NCBI RefSeq assembly: GCF_000477435.1
Contig: NC_022576.1
Span: 2,480,001-2,544,000 of the forward strand
Length of the DNA: 64,000 nucleotides
Direction: 5' to 3'
Origin: Candidatus Symbiobacter mobilis CR
Lineage (GTDB): Bacteria; Pseudomonadota; Gammaproteobacteria; Burkholderiales; Burkholderiaceae_C
Shown: piece after piece, positions 35,801 to 43,800 of the stretch
Layout: every line of letters begins with the position of its first letter
How positions within the stretch are numbered: position 1 is the stretch's first letter
Translations under genes and position numbers: made by a program
The notes under the pieces: generated by a model
Told to the model about the DNA's origin: nothing
Seen by the model: only the letters and a program-made list of their open reading frames with translations
Databases searched by the model: none

Positions 35801-38800
35801 AAGTTATACCGTTGAATTGAATCCTTACCTTGACGATGCCGGGACAGACTTAAATACGTCACGAATGCTCAATGTCTCATCAAGTGCGAGCATGCAGTAC
35901 TTGACAGGGGTCCATGAAACGGTTGGCGATGAAGACTGGTTTAAGGTTTGGCTCAACAGCGGTACGAATTACAAAATCGACATTATCAGTGTACCAAGCG
36001 GGACTTCACCAGATATTCATTTTTCTGTGTTAGATATTGAATCTTATGATGGTGCATTGTCTTTGGATGCCGGTGCCATCTATGTACCATCGCACAGTGG
36101 TTACTACATATTGGAGGTGGGTGCTGGCATGGTGACAGGTGCCGCTTATAAGATTGCTGCTATTGATACCACAGGTATCGACGATGTGGTAGATATTTCT
36201 CACGCACGTGTCTTAATTCCGGGCACGCAGCTAACCGGAATTTTTGAGCGTACAGGTGATCAAGACTGGGTGAAAGCAACGTTGACAGCGGGAAAGAAAT
36301 ACACCTTTTCTGCCAGTGTGGTAGAGGATGAGTACTTGGATGATGCCATCATGCAAATGGTTGATACTGTCGGCAATCCCGTGACAGGAATTTATAACAA
36401 CGTTTTTGGCTATGATCAGCTAAATATAATTCCATCTGCAACTGGCACTTATTACATTAAACTGTTTGCTGCACTTGATAATGTAACAGAAGCACAGCCT
36501 GGCATTGGTAGCTACGAAGTGAATTTGATCGAAACAAATTTGACGAGTTGGACGCAGGGCCAAGCTAAGACAGCGGCGTACACCAAAAACACACCCAACC
36601 AAAATTATGGAATGACTCTGGTCGCAGACCATGTATATGAGGTTCAGGTAACATCGAACGCTGGTGCTAAATTCGATGTTCGCGATATTCGAATCGACAA
36701 TGCACTCGGCGAATCCCTGACAAATTCCGGAGACAACTCCAGCTCGTATTATGGATCGGGTACTGCGTACAGTACACAGCAAATTATTGCTCGCACATCG
36801 GGATTGCATTGGGTAGAAATTGATCCCGATGCGTTGACGAGTTCATCGACGACCAATGTCACGATGAATGTCGTTGATCTTGGTCTTCAAGACGACTTCA
36901 CTGATTCCAGGACGAGCTCTGTTGAGTTCTTCCAGAGCCAGGCGGTTCGTTCCATTTCCGGAATCATTGGGTACAACAGTTCCGATCTTAGCGATAGTGA
37001 CAATTGGTACTTTGATGCCGAAGCTGGGTGTACCTACCAGTTTTCACTGCGCGACTCGTCTAGCAGTTTGCCGATCGATGCCAGTCAAGCAGACTTTCGT
37101 GTCAAGAATGCTACCCGTTCAGTATCATTGATGCCAGATGCAAATGGTCAAGTCACGTTTACTGCATCGTCGGATGGACGCTGGTATGTGAACGTGTACG
37201 ACGTTGACAATCTCGCGGAGACAAACTACACCCTCATTGGGCAGCAATTAGTTACTACTGCAGTTGAAGATGATTATTCGTCTGATGCGTTAACGACAGG
37301 AAGACTAACGCCGATGTTGGGCAGTCAATCTTCAGTTGCTGCCACGTTTGAAACTGCCAGTGATGCCGACTGGTATCGTGTGGATTTAGAACCTAGTCAG
37401 AAGTACTTTTTTTCGACATCTGCGGGAACACTCACACTTCTGAATAGTACCTATTACTTCCATGATCAGTATGCACACGATCCAATCATTTGGAATAATT
37501 TTGATGCTGTGAAAATGACACCAAAGGACGATGGTGTGCAATTAATTGCTTATGCACCAGTGACCATTTATGCTGAAGTTAAAAATTCTGGGGTTGCAGC
37601 CGATGTCGGCAGGGATTATGAAATAACCGTTCGTACAAAGGGGGGGCAAGATCAGGTGCCCATTGTCAGGATGCCATCATTGGCCGTAGCTGTAGAAGAT
37701 GCTACTGATATTTCGTTGAGTTTGATCGATGTGGTTGATACTGACGGGGATTCCGTTGAAGTGACGATCCAGTCATTGCCTGGATACGCTACCATCAAGC
37801 TCGGCAACGCTGTCCTTACTGAGGGTTCTGTTGTTAGCGGTACCGATTTGAGCGAGCTGACCTTTACACCAGAAGCAAAGTTCGCTGGCAATGCAGGTGC
37901 GCTGGTACTCAACACGAACGATGGTTGGGGTAACTGTGCCGTGCATACCGTCAATATCAGTGTTTTTCCTAACCAAATAATTGGAGCACCAGCGGTTACG
38001 CAACTCGACTATTCCGCCAGTACCACGTCGATAAGCGTAGATTTGACTCAACATTCCCTTGCTGAAGGCCGTAACGGTACTCGACAGCTTGCGGAAAATA
38101 TCGAGGAATTTGTTGGATCGGCTTACGCAGATGAAATTCTTGGTTCTGCGCAAGGTGATGTATTGTCCGGTGGGGATGGTGGAGACTACCTGGATGGCAG
38201 GGATGGATATGACGAATTATCGGGTGGAACAGGAAATGATACTTTGACAGGAGGCGCTGATGGTGATTACCTAAGTGGAGGAGATGGTGACGACCTCGTT
38301 TTTGGTGGTAACGGTGTAGATGTCATTATCGGAGGTACAGGAAAGGGCGATGACTATTATGACGGGGGTATGGATTTTGACATAGTTAGTTATGAATCAG
38401 CCGTGAATGAAATAACTGTGGATCTTGCTACTGGAATAGCGACTGGTATTGATATCAATAGTGACAGTCTAGTAGGTATCGAAGGTGTTATGGGTGGCAG
38501 TGGTAGCGATAGTATTTTTGGTTCTGATGGTGCAGAATACCTATATGGGGATGCTGGAGACGATACCTTATCAGGTCGTGGTGGCGACGACTCGATGAAC
38601 GGTGGCGCTGGCGTGGATACGGTAGTTTTTGGTGGTGTGCGTTCCCTTTATGTGTTGACTGCGACACCCACTGGTTGGACGATAGTCGGCCCAGATGGCA
38701 ATGATGTATTGACGAAAATTGAGTATGCAGAATTTTCTGATCAAACCATACCTCTGGGTGATCATAAATTATTGGTGCCATCCACCGACTTCAACACCGA

Positions 38801-40607
38801 CAACGTTAGTGACATCCTCTGGCGCAACATCACCACAGGCCAGAACGTCCTCTGGCACAGTGCAAGTGCCGGCCAAAGCCTGGGCATCACTGCAGTAGGC
38901 GACCCCGCCCATTGGAAAATACTTTCCACAGCCGATTTCAATGGCGACAAAACCGCTGATATCCTTTGGAGAAACACATCCACAGGTGCCAACGCCATCT
39001 GGAGCGGCGGTACCAGCGCCCAAACGCAACCCGTGGTCAGCGTAGGCGACACCAATTACAAAATTGTGGGCGTGGGCGACTTTAATGGCGACAAAAGTGC
39101 CGACATTCTCTGGAGGAACTCAAGCACTGGAGCCAACATCATCTGGTGCAGTGCAAATGCCTTGACCCCCCAACCCATCGTCGGTGTCAATGACACCCGC
39201 TGGATTGTTGCCGGCATTGGAGACTTCAATGGTGATACCGTATCAGATGTCTTGTGGAGAAACACCAGCACAGGTGCCAACGTCATCTGGCAATCCGGAG
39301 ACACCATGCATGCCCAAGCTGTCTCGACCGTCGGCGACACCCACTGGCAAGTTGCGGGCATCGGTGACTTCAATGGAGACACCACGTCAGACATCCTTTG
39401 GAGGAACACCAGCACAGGTGCCAACGCCATTTGGAAAGGCGGCAAAAGCGATCAAGGCCAGCCCATAGACAGCATCAGCGACCTGAGCTGGACAGTCGCA
39501 GGCACTGCCGATTACAACGGCGATGGCACCAGCGACATCCTCTGGAGAAATACCAATACGGGTGACAACGTCATCTGGAAAAGCGCCAACAGCCGCACGA
39601 CCCAGCCTGTCAGTGCAGTGGGTGACACCGCCTGGCAAATCCAAAGCCAGACGAACACCTGGACACAGACCGAGACCAGCGCACCTACTCTAGCCGTTTC
39701 CGCTTTTGACCTTAATGGTGACCACAAGAGCGACTTGATCTGGAGGAACACCAGCACCGGCAAAAACGCTATTTGGAGCAGTGCCGATGCCAGCGTCGGC
39801 CTAAGCATCTTCGACGTCAGCGACACCACCTGGAAAATAGCTGCCATCGCTGACTTTGATGCTGACAAAAATGCTGACATCTTGTGGAGAAACGCCAGCA
39901 GCGGAGCCAACATCATCTGGAAAAGTGGCAATGGCATGACCCCGCAGGCGGTGAGTTCCGTAGGAGACACCCAATGGAAAATCGCTGGCGTCGGTGACTT
40001 TGATGGAGATACCAAAGCCGACATCCTGTGGCGCAACACCAATACAGGTGCCAATGCCATCTGGAAAAGCGCCGTCGCCGACACAGGTCAGCCGGTAGAC
40101 AGCGTAGGAGACCAAAACTGGAAAGTTGCCGGCATAGGAGACTTTGATGGCGACAACAAAGACGACATTCTGTGGAGAAACACTGCAACAGGCACCAACG
40201 CCATCTGGAAGAATGCCAACGGCATGGCGGGCCAAGCCGTAGAGACAGTTGCCACCGCGTGGCTGGTAGCGGGCATAGGTGACTTCAATGGAGACAACAA
40301 AGACGACATTCTGTGGAGAAACACCACCACAGGCGCCAACGCCATCTGGAACGCAGGCAACGCAGCCAATGGCCTGGCTATCGACCCCGTGGGTGACCTC
40401 AACTACCGGGTGGCAGGCACAGGAGACTACAACGCAGACGGCAAAGATGACGTGATGTGGAGAAACGCCACCACAGGTTCCAGCGTCATCTGGAACGCAG
40501 GCCATAGCGCCGAGCCTATTCCTTTGGTCGGCGTGGCCGATGCCAACTGGACAAACCCCGTGCAGACGAACACCTGGGTGGATTCGGCGGGGGTGTATGG
40601 GGTGTAA
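32850..40607 (+). CDS. Giant type I-secreted RTX protein (DUF4347, PPC, cadherin-like, RTX, FG-GAP)
   Basis: 2585 residues with a clear AAAGGAG ribosome site. In order: DUF4347 (about 4-150; HVISHGSQGSL with His59 and LLYGCNVAQG with Cys102); a helical segment (about 200-500); about seven PPC-like domains (about 600-1600) marked by D-x-D-W-[YFV]-K/R-x-x-L, e.g. DQDWYKVIL, DKDWFKATL, DEDWFKVWL; a cadherin-like repeat (about 1605-1710); about ten RTX nonapeptides (about 1755-1930; GGTGNDTLTGG, GGDGDDLVFGG); and twelve repeats of about 48 residues (1980 to the end; DFNGDxxxDILWRNTxTGANxIW). No Sec signal is present. The adjacent ABC/HlyD/TolC genes point to type I export, after which RTX repeats bind Ca and fold. 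Adhesin or matrix role inferred. Confidence 0.88.
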   Translation: MSTSIVFVDTRVADYQTLIDGLEPGSEVYLIDEQSDGLEQMVASLNGRSGIDALHVISHGSQGSLYLGNTVLNNGNLSGYLSQLASIGGALTDTGDILLYGCNVAQGDVGVQFITSLAQATGADVAGSDDLTGSQASAGDWYLETKIGNVEASQIDVHPNLVPTLPAFVETHIVWNGNTYIVPVIPELTPTNAGSLFYVKDAAGSHLTNMEPYDVSVLAATSMALDFLQDIRVNRLDTKLVPLLEDVRGAIDTEINLRYVQGVAGAALDVTGTLGSLAVGFLKEAGKIIVKKVFPKVVEKSADISDLGTTLGSMTNTARVKYAEIAMLKEASAFLMNAKQSLESIVSALDSKQPLSAQTFDAQWIADNYYKGFLAIKSSLGGIEGVKNFLKETAGDSPILDILGDGSLALTNAFAGLIPYVGTLVGAGVNGYSTYLNIEEYNTTAKAIRNIDLALANAIDASGSIYNEEIRSQIENSILASRLENQIITKSPQSQFIQLSESASASDIHTEGTYKVQEFGVTITDSVKMNLKFGGFSQPVQGVVQIFKNDSLVENFNVISKDGLIEIKEFSGTGDYVVRFTQVGATALDYQVKLVLEPRVTEIKIIDNSDQDTIPGSIASTATIDPDSGSVRSAIEDATDQDWYKVILSSSKVYTIDIDGRTYGTDKPLEKQVIYIRDESGNIIQGATGSPNGWPAKFEFQPNSNGTYFISVEGQTSGYQSVNNKVIWLNGFGGYQVTVNSKVAPVEAIDDFGNDPANANVLNTASNPIAGTIQITGGIQKISDDDFFRVYLEANKTYLAAVYGKDSALGTLENPDIDCDVSVSTKYLYFNAHDEGQLFTPSQSGDYYFKVDSEDAGSRTGTYTLKVTAYDLTVDLLDNILTSGTVPTNGVPSAPSAINQVGDKDWFKATLNPQADVAGWSYGQYVTYDARVNEVDDGIHLQGRYFFDADGTALTVDGACRGSFTTSVPTSVYLQVNEYGDGIGSYTVELNPYLDDAGTDLNTSRMLNVSSSASMQYLTGVHETVGDEDWFKVWLNSGTNYKIDIISVPSGTSPDIHFSVLDIESYDGALSLDAGAIYVPSHSGYYILEVGAGMVTGAAYKIAAIDTTGIDDVVDISHARVLIPGTQLTGIFERTGDQDWVKATLTAGKKYTFSASVVEDEYLDDAIMQMVDTVGNPVTGIYNNVFGYDQLNIIPSATGTYYIKLFAALDNVTEAQPGIGSYEVNLIETNLTSWTQGQAKTAAYTKNTPNQNYGMTLVADHVYEVQVTSNAGAKFDVRDIRIDNALGESLTNSGDNSSSYYGSGTAYSTQQIIARTSGLHWVEIDPDALTSSSTTNVTMNVVDLGLQDDFTDSRTSSVEFFQSQAVRSISGIIGYNSSDLSDSDNWYFDAEAGCTYQFSLRDSSSSLPIDASQADFRVKNATRSVSLMPDANGQVTFTASSDGRWYVNVYDVDNLAETNYTLIGQQLVTTAVEDDYSSDALTTGRLTPMLGSQSSVAATFETASDADWYRVDLEPSQKYFFSTSAGTLTLLNSTYYFHDQYAHDPIIWNNFDAVKMTPKDDGVQLIAYAPVTIYAEVKNSGVAADVGRDYEITVRTKGGQDQVPIVRMPSLAVAVEDATDISLSLIDVVDTDGDSVEVTIQSLPGYATIKLGNAVLTEGSVVSGTDLSELTFTPEAKFAGNAGALVLNTNDGWGNCAVHTVNISVFPNQIIGAPAVTQLDYSASTTSISVDLTQHSLAEGRNGTRQLAENIEEFVGSAYADEILGSAQGDVLSGGDGGDYLDGRDGYDELSGGTGNDTLTGGADGDYLSGGDGDDLVFGGNGVDVIIGGTGKGDDYYDGGMDFDIVSYESAVNEITVDLATGIATGIDINSDSLVGIEGVMGGSGSDSIFGSDGAEYLYGDAGDDTLSGRGGDDSMNGGAGVDTVVFGGVRSLYVLTATPTGWTIVGPDGNDVLTKIEYAEFSDQTIPLGDHKLLVPSTDFNTDNVSDILWRNITTGQNVLWHSASAGQSLGITAVGDPAHWKILSTADFNGDKTADILWRNTSTGANAIWSGGTSAQTQPVVSVGDTNYKIVGVGDFNGDKSADILWRNSSTGANIIWCSANALTPQPIVGVNDTRWIVAGIGDFNGDTVSDVLWRNTSTGANVIWQSGDTMHAQAVSTVGDTHWQVAGIGDFNGDTTSDILWRNTSTGANAIWKGGKSDQGQPIDSISDLSWTVAGTADYNGDGTSDILWRNTNTGDNVIWKSANSRTTQPVSAVGDTAWQIQSQTNTWTQTETSAPTLAVSAFDLNGDHKSDLIWRNTSTGKNAIWSSADASVGLSIFDVSDTTWKIAAIADFDADKNADILWRNASSGANIIWKSGNGMTPQAVSSVGDTQWKIAGVGDFDGDTKADILWRNTNTGANAIWKSAVADTGQPVDSVGDQNWKVAGIGDFDGDNKDDILWRNTATGTNAIWKNANGMAGQAVETVATAWLVAGIGDFNGDNKDDILWRNTTTGANAIWNAGNAANGLAIDPVGDLNYRVAGTGDYNADGKDDVMWRNATTGSSVIWNAGHSAEPIPLVGVADANWTNPVQTNTWVDSAGVYGV
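38111..38640 (+). repeat. RTX-encoding repeat block
   Basis: This block encodes about ten GGxGxDxLx-type nonapeptides in two groups, split by a VSYESAVNEITVDLATG segment typical of RTX beta-rolls. It binds calcium in homologues. It is part of the giant protein gene. Confidence 0.85.
38787..40590 (+). repeat. Twelve tandem 144-bp FG-GAP/VCBS-like repeats
   Basis: Twelve units encode D[FY]NGDxxxDILWRNTxTGANxIW...VGDxxWxVAGxG. They form two blocks of six; each block ends in a TNTW motif (QTNTWTQ near 39651, QTNTWVD near 40564). The Asp-rich DxNxDxxxD loop of each unit is a likely Ca site of a beta-propeller blade, so two six-bladed propellers are possible. GC is clearly higher than in the preceding 5 kb of the same gene. 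Confidence 0.85.
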
Positions 40608-40620
40608 GAGTCTCCCTACT

Positions 40621-40646
40621 ATTGTCGGGTTACGCTTCGCTAACCG
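40621..40646. repeat. GGGTTACGCTTCGCTAACC-type hairpin
   Basis: A short palindromic sequence (GGTTA, loop, TAACC) lies between the giant protein gene and the ABC transporter gene. It resembles a truncated copy of a dispersed palindromic repeat seen in many proteobacteria (recollection, not searched). It could weaken read-through from the giant gene into the exporter. Confidence 0.45.
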
Positions 40647-40677
40647 ATAAATAAAAATAGCAACCTGAAAACACCCA

Positions 40678-42369
40678 ATGCCTCCAACTTCCAAATCACT
40701 CCAAGATGAATTGCGGTCTGCACTGCGCACGCTATACCCTGCTTTTATGACAGTTGCCGTCTTCAGCGGTTTTTTGAACCTGTTGATGCTGACACCCTCG
40801 CTGTACATGTTGCAGGTGTATGACCGCGTGCTGGGCAGCCGCAATGAAACAACTCTCTGGGTGCTAACGTTGCTGGCGTTGGGTATTTATGTGTTCTCGA
40901 ACACGCTTGAAGCCATTCGAACCTGGGTGCTGGTGCGTGTGGGGGCGCGCTTTGATGCCACGTTGAATGCCCGCGTGTTCAACGCCACCTTTGAGCGCAG
41001 CCTGATGCAGCCCGGCAGTAACTCGGTGCAACCCATGCATGACTTGAACACCTTGCGCCAAACACTGACCGGCACGGCCATTTTGACGCTCTTTGATGCC
41101 CCCTGGTTGCCCATTTACTTGATCGTCATTTCATTGCTCTCGATTGAGCTGGGGGTTTTTGCGCTGGTGGGTGCCCTGATACTGGCAGTACTCGCTTTTT
41201 TGAATGAAAAAATATCCAAGCCAAAACTGGATGATGCACAAAAGTACAGCGCCCAATCGCAACTGGCGCTGAATAACCATTTGCGCAATGCAGAAGTGAT
41301 TGAAGCCATGGGCATGTTGCCCAGCATTCGCCAACACTGGCACGGTTTGCATCAAAAACAAATTCAGCTCCAGGCCACTGCCAGCGATCAGGCAGCCGTT
41401 ATGAGTGGCGTGACCAAATTTGTGCGTATCACCATGCAGTCTTTGTCTTTGGGTATTGGCGCCATGCTAGTTTTGAAAGGCGCCATGACGGCCGGTGGCA
41501 TGATTGCAGCCTCTATTCTGGTCAGTCGTGCGCTGGCTCCGGCTGAAATGTTGGTGGGCAACTGGAAGCAAATCATTACGGGCCGAGCTGCTTATGCACG
41601 CCTGCAGAATTTGTTGAGTGCGCACCCTGAACGGCACTACGGTATGCCACTGCCTGTTCCAAAAGGCACAGTGCGTTTGGAAGGTGTTTCCACCACAGCA
41701 CCAGGCAGCAAGCAGGTGATTCTAAAAAACATTAGTTTTGCCATTGCCGCAGGGGAAAGCATCGCCATCATTGGCCCCAGTGGTTCGGGCAAGTCAACTT
41801 TGGCACGTTTGCTGGTCGGCGTGTGGCCGGCTTCTCTGGCTGGCACAGTGCGACTGGACGGCGCAGACCTGTACCAATGGAGCAAGGACCAACTGGGGCA
41901 GTACTTGGGCTATCTGCCACAAGACATTGAATTGTTTGACGGCACGGTCGCCCAAAATATAGCCAGATTTGGCGATGTGGATGCAGACAAGGTCGCAGTC
42001 GCAGCCCAGCGGGCGGGCATGCACGAACTGATTTTGCGCCTGCCTCAAGGGTATGACACCCCGCTGGGCTTGGGTGGCTGCGCATTGTCGGGTGGGCAAA
42101 AGCAACGCATAGGGCTGGCAAGGGCACTGTACGGTGATCCCTCTTTGGTGGTGCTGGACGAACCCAATTCCAACCTTGACGAGCAAGGTGAACGCGCCTT
42201 GACCGATACCATCCGCGAACTGCACGCCCGAGGCAAAACCACTGTGTTAATTACGCACCGCATGTCGTCATTGAGTGTGGTGCAAAAAATCATGGTTTTG
42301 AGTGATGGCACATTGAAAGCCTTTGGCTTGCGTGACGACGTACTGGCTGCCTTGCATGCCAATGCATAG
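40678..42369 (+). CDS. Type I secretion ABC transporter (PrtD/AprD type)
   Basis: A 563-residue inner-membrane exporter: an N-terminal membrane domain (FMTVAVFSGFLNLLMLTPSLYMLQVYDRVLGSRNETTLW, the signature opening of PrtD-type transporters), then an ATPase domain with Walker A GPSGSGKST (about 366-374), Q-loop YLPQDIELFDGTV, signature LSGGQKQR (about 470) and Walker B LVVLDEPNSNLD. There is no N-terminal C39 or C39-like domain, as in exporters of RTX proteases and some adhesins. It should bind the C-terminus of the giant protein and drive its export with the next two gene products. Confidence 0.92.
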   Translation: MPPTSKSLQDELRSALRTLYPAFMTVAVFSGFLNLLMLTPSLYMLQVYDRVLGSRNETTLWVLTLLALGIYVFSNTLEAIRTWVLVRVGARFDATLNARVFNATFERSLMQPGSNSVQPMHDLNTLRQTLTGTAILTLFDAPWLPIYLIVISLLSIELGVFALVGALILAVLAFLNEKISKPKLDDAQKYSAQSQLALNNHLRNAEVIEAMGMLPSIRQHWHGLHQKQIQLQATASDQAAVMSGVTKFVRITMQSLSLGIGAMLVLKGAMTAGGMIAASILVSRALAPAEMLVGNWKQIITGRAAYARLQNLLSAHPERHYGMPLPVPKGTVRLEGVSTTAPGSKQVILKNISFAIAAGESIAIIGPSGSGKSTLARLLVGVWPASLAGTVRLDGADLYQWSKDQLGQYLGYLPQDIELFDGTVAQNIARFGDVDADKVAVAAQRAGMHELILRLPQGYDTPLGLGGCALSGGQKQRIGLARALYGDPSLVVLDEPNSNLDEQGERALTDTIRELHARGKTTVLITHRMSSLSVVQKIMVLSDGTLKAFGLRDDVLAALHANA

Positions 42370-42492
42370 CCTAACGAGCTGGTCAACCCGGCCAGAACAT
42401 GGGCACTGGTCTCAGGTGCAGAGGCCACATCCGCGTCTTTATCAATGCCATCATCGCGCACCTGATTTCTATTTTTAGTGAGCGGCTTGACT

Positions 42493-43800
42493 ATGGCTGA
42501 TGATGTACGTGTGACAGATATGAACGATGCCCGTCCGCGTCGTTGGGGCTGGCTGTTATTGTGTATTGGTTTGGGTGGCTTTTTGGCCTGGGCATTGCTG
42601 GCACCCCTGGATGCTGGGGTTTCTGCAGCGGGCACCGTCATTGTTTCGGGTAACCGCAAGGCCGTTCAACCCCTGGTGGGTGGCAAGATTGTGGCCATTC
42701 TGGCCAAAGATGGTGATGAAGTTACCGCAGGCCAAGTACTGGTGCGGTTGGACGATACACAAAGCCGCTCGCAACTCGATATTTCTAAAGGGCAGTGGTT
42801 GACCAGTCTGGCCACACAGGCACGCCTCGTAGCTGAAAGATCGGGGCACCATGCACCTGAATTTCCGGCGGCGTTAAAAGATGAAAAAGCGGACCCGCGT
42901 GCCGTGGCAGCCATGACATTGCAGCAACAACTGTTTGCCACCCGCCGACAGGCCTTGTCGAGTGAACTGTCGGCCATGTCAGAAAACATACGCGGGCTTG
43001 CATTGCAAACCAGTGGCATGGAAGCCTCTAGAAAGGCCAAAGAAGACCAACTGCGCGTGTTGCAAGAGCAGCTCAAAAACCAGCGTTTACTAGCTGATGA
43101 AGGTTTTTTGCCACGCAATCGTGTTCTGGAGCAAGAAAGCAATGTTGCCAGTATGGTGGGGGCCATTGCCCAGGATACGGGCAACATTGGGCGCAATCGT
43201 CAATCTATCGCTGAGGTGCGGTTGCGAATGCTGACGCGTGAACAGGAAGTTCGCCGAGACGTTGAAGCCCTGCTGACCGATACCCAGCGCGAGGTATCCG
43301 CATTAAGCAGTCGGCTCGAAGCCTTGCAATTTGACTTGGTCAATACCGAGATCAAGTCGCCCGCCAACGGGTTGGTCATGGGGCTTGCAGTGCATACGAT
43401 AGGTGGCGTGGTGGCCGCAGGCAACCCCATGATGGAAGTGGTTCCCAAAAATGAGGTTCTGAAAATTGATGCGCAAATCCCGCCCCACCTGATTGACAAA
43501 GTCAAGTTTGGGTTGCCGGTGGACATTTTGTTTACTGCATTTAACCAGGCCACAACGCCCCATATTGCTGGCACTGTGGTGTGGGTCTCTGCAGATGTGT
43601 TGATAGAACCCAAGCAGAATATCCCTTACTTCAGGGCGTTGATTGAAGTCACGCCACAAGGCTTGGTCAATTTGAAGAAGCATGAAATTCGGGCGGGCAT
43701 GCCCGCTGAAATTTTCATCCGAACGGGTGAGCGCACCGCGATGAACTACTTGTTCAAACCTATGCTCGATCGCATCCATCGTGCATTGACCGAGCCATGA
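42493..43800 (+). CDS. HlyD-family type I secretion adaptor
   Basis: A 435-residue membrane-fusion protein with one N-terminal membrane helix (RRWGWLLLCIGLGGFLAWALLAPL), then the lipoyl half AGTVIVSGNRKAVQPLVGGKIVAILAKDGDEVTAGQVLVRLD, a long periplasmic coiled coil (about 100-290), and the second lipoyl/beta-barrel part EIKSPANGLVMGLAVHTIGGVVAAGNPMMEVVP. A GTG at 42478 would add five residues; I prefer the ATG at 42493. It links the ABC exporter to the TolC channel. Its stop overlaps the next ATG (ATGA). Confidence 0.92.
   Translation: MADDVRVTDMNDARPRRWGWLLLCIGLGGFLAWALLAPLDAGVSAAGTVIVSGNRKAVQPLVGGKIVAILAKDGDEVTAGQVLVRLDDTQSRSQLDISKGQWLTSLATQARLVAERSGHHAPEFPAALKDEKADPRAVAAMTLQQQLFATRRQALSSELSAMSENIRGLALQTSGMEASRKAKEDQLRVLQEQLKNQRLLADEGFLPRNRVLEQESNVASMVGAIAQDTGNIGRNRQSIAEVRLRMLTREQEVRRDVEALLTDTQREVSALSSRLEALQFDLVNTEIKSPANGLVMGLAVHTIGGVVAAGNPMMEVVPKNEVLKIDAQIPPHLIDKVKFGLPVDILFTAFNQATTPHIAGTVVWVSADVLIEPKQNIPYFRALIEVTPQGLVNLKKHEIRAGMPAEIFIRTGERTAMNYLFKPMLDRIHRALTEP

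Noticed and set aside
38787..40590. Regular 144-bp repeats that might suggest a CRISPR-like array
   Set aside because: They are in-frame protein repeats inside one long gene, with diverged sequence and no unique spacers. No cas genes are present.
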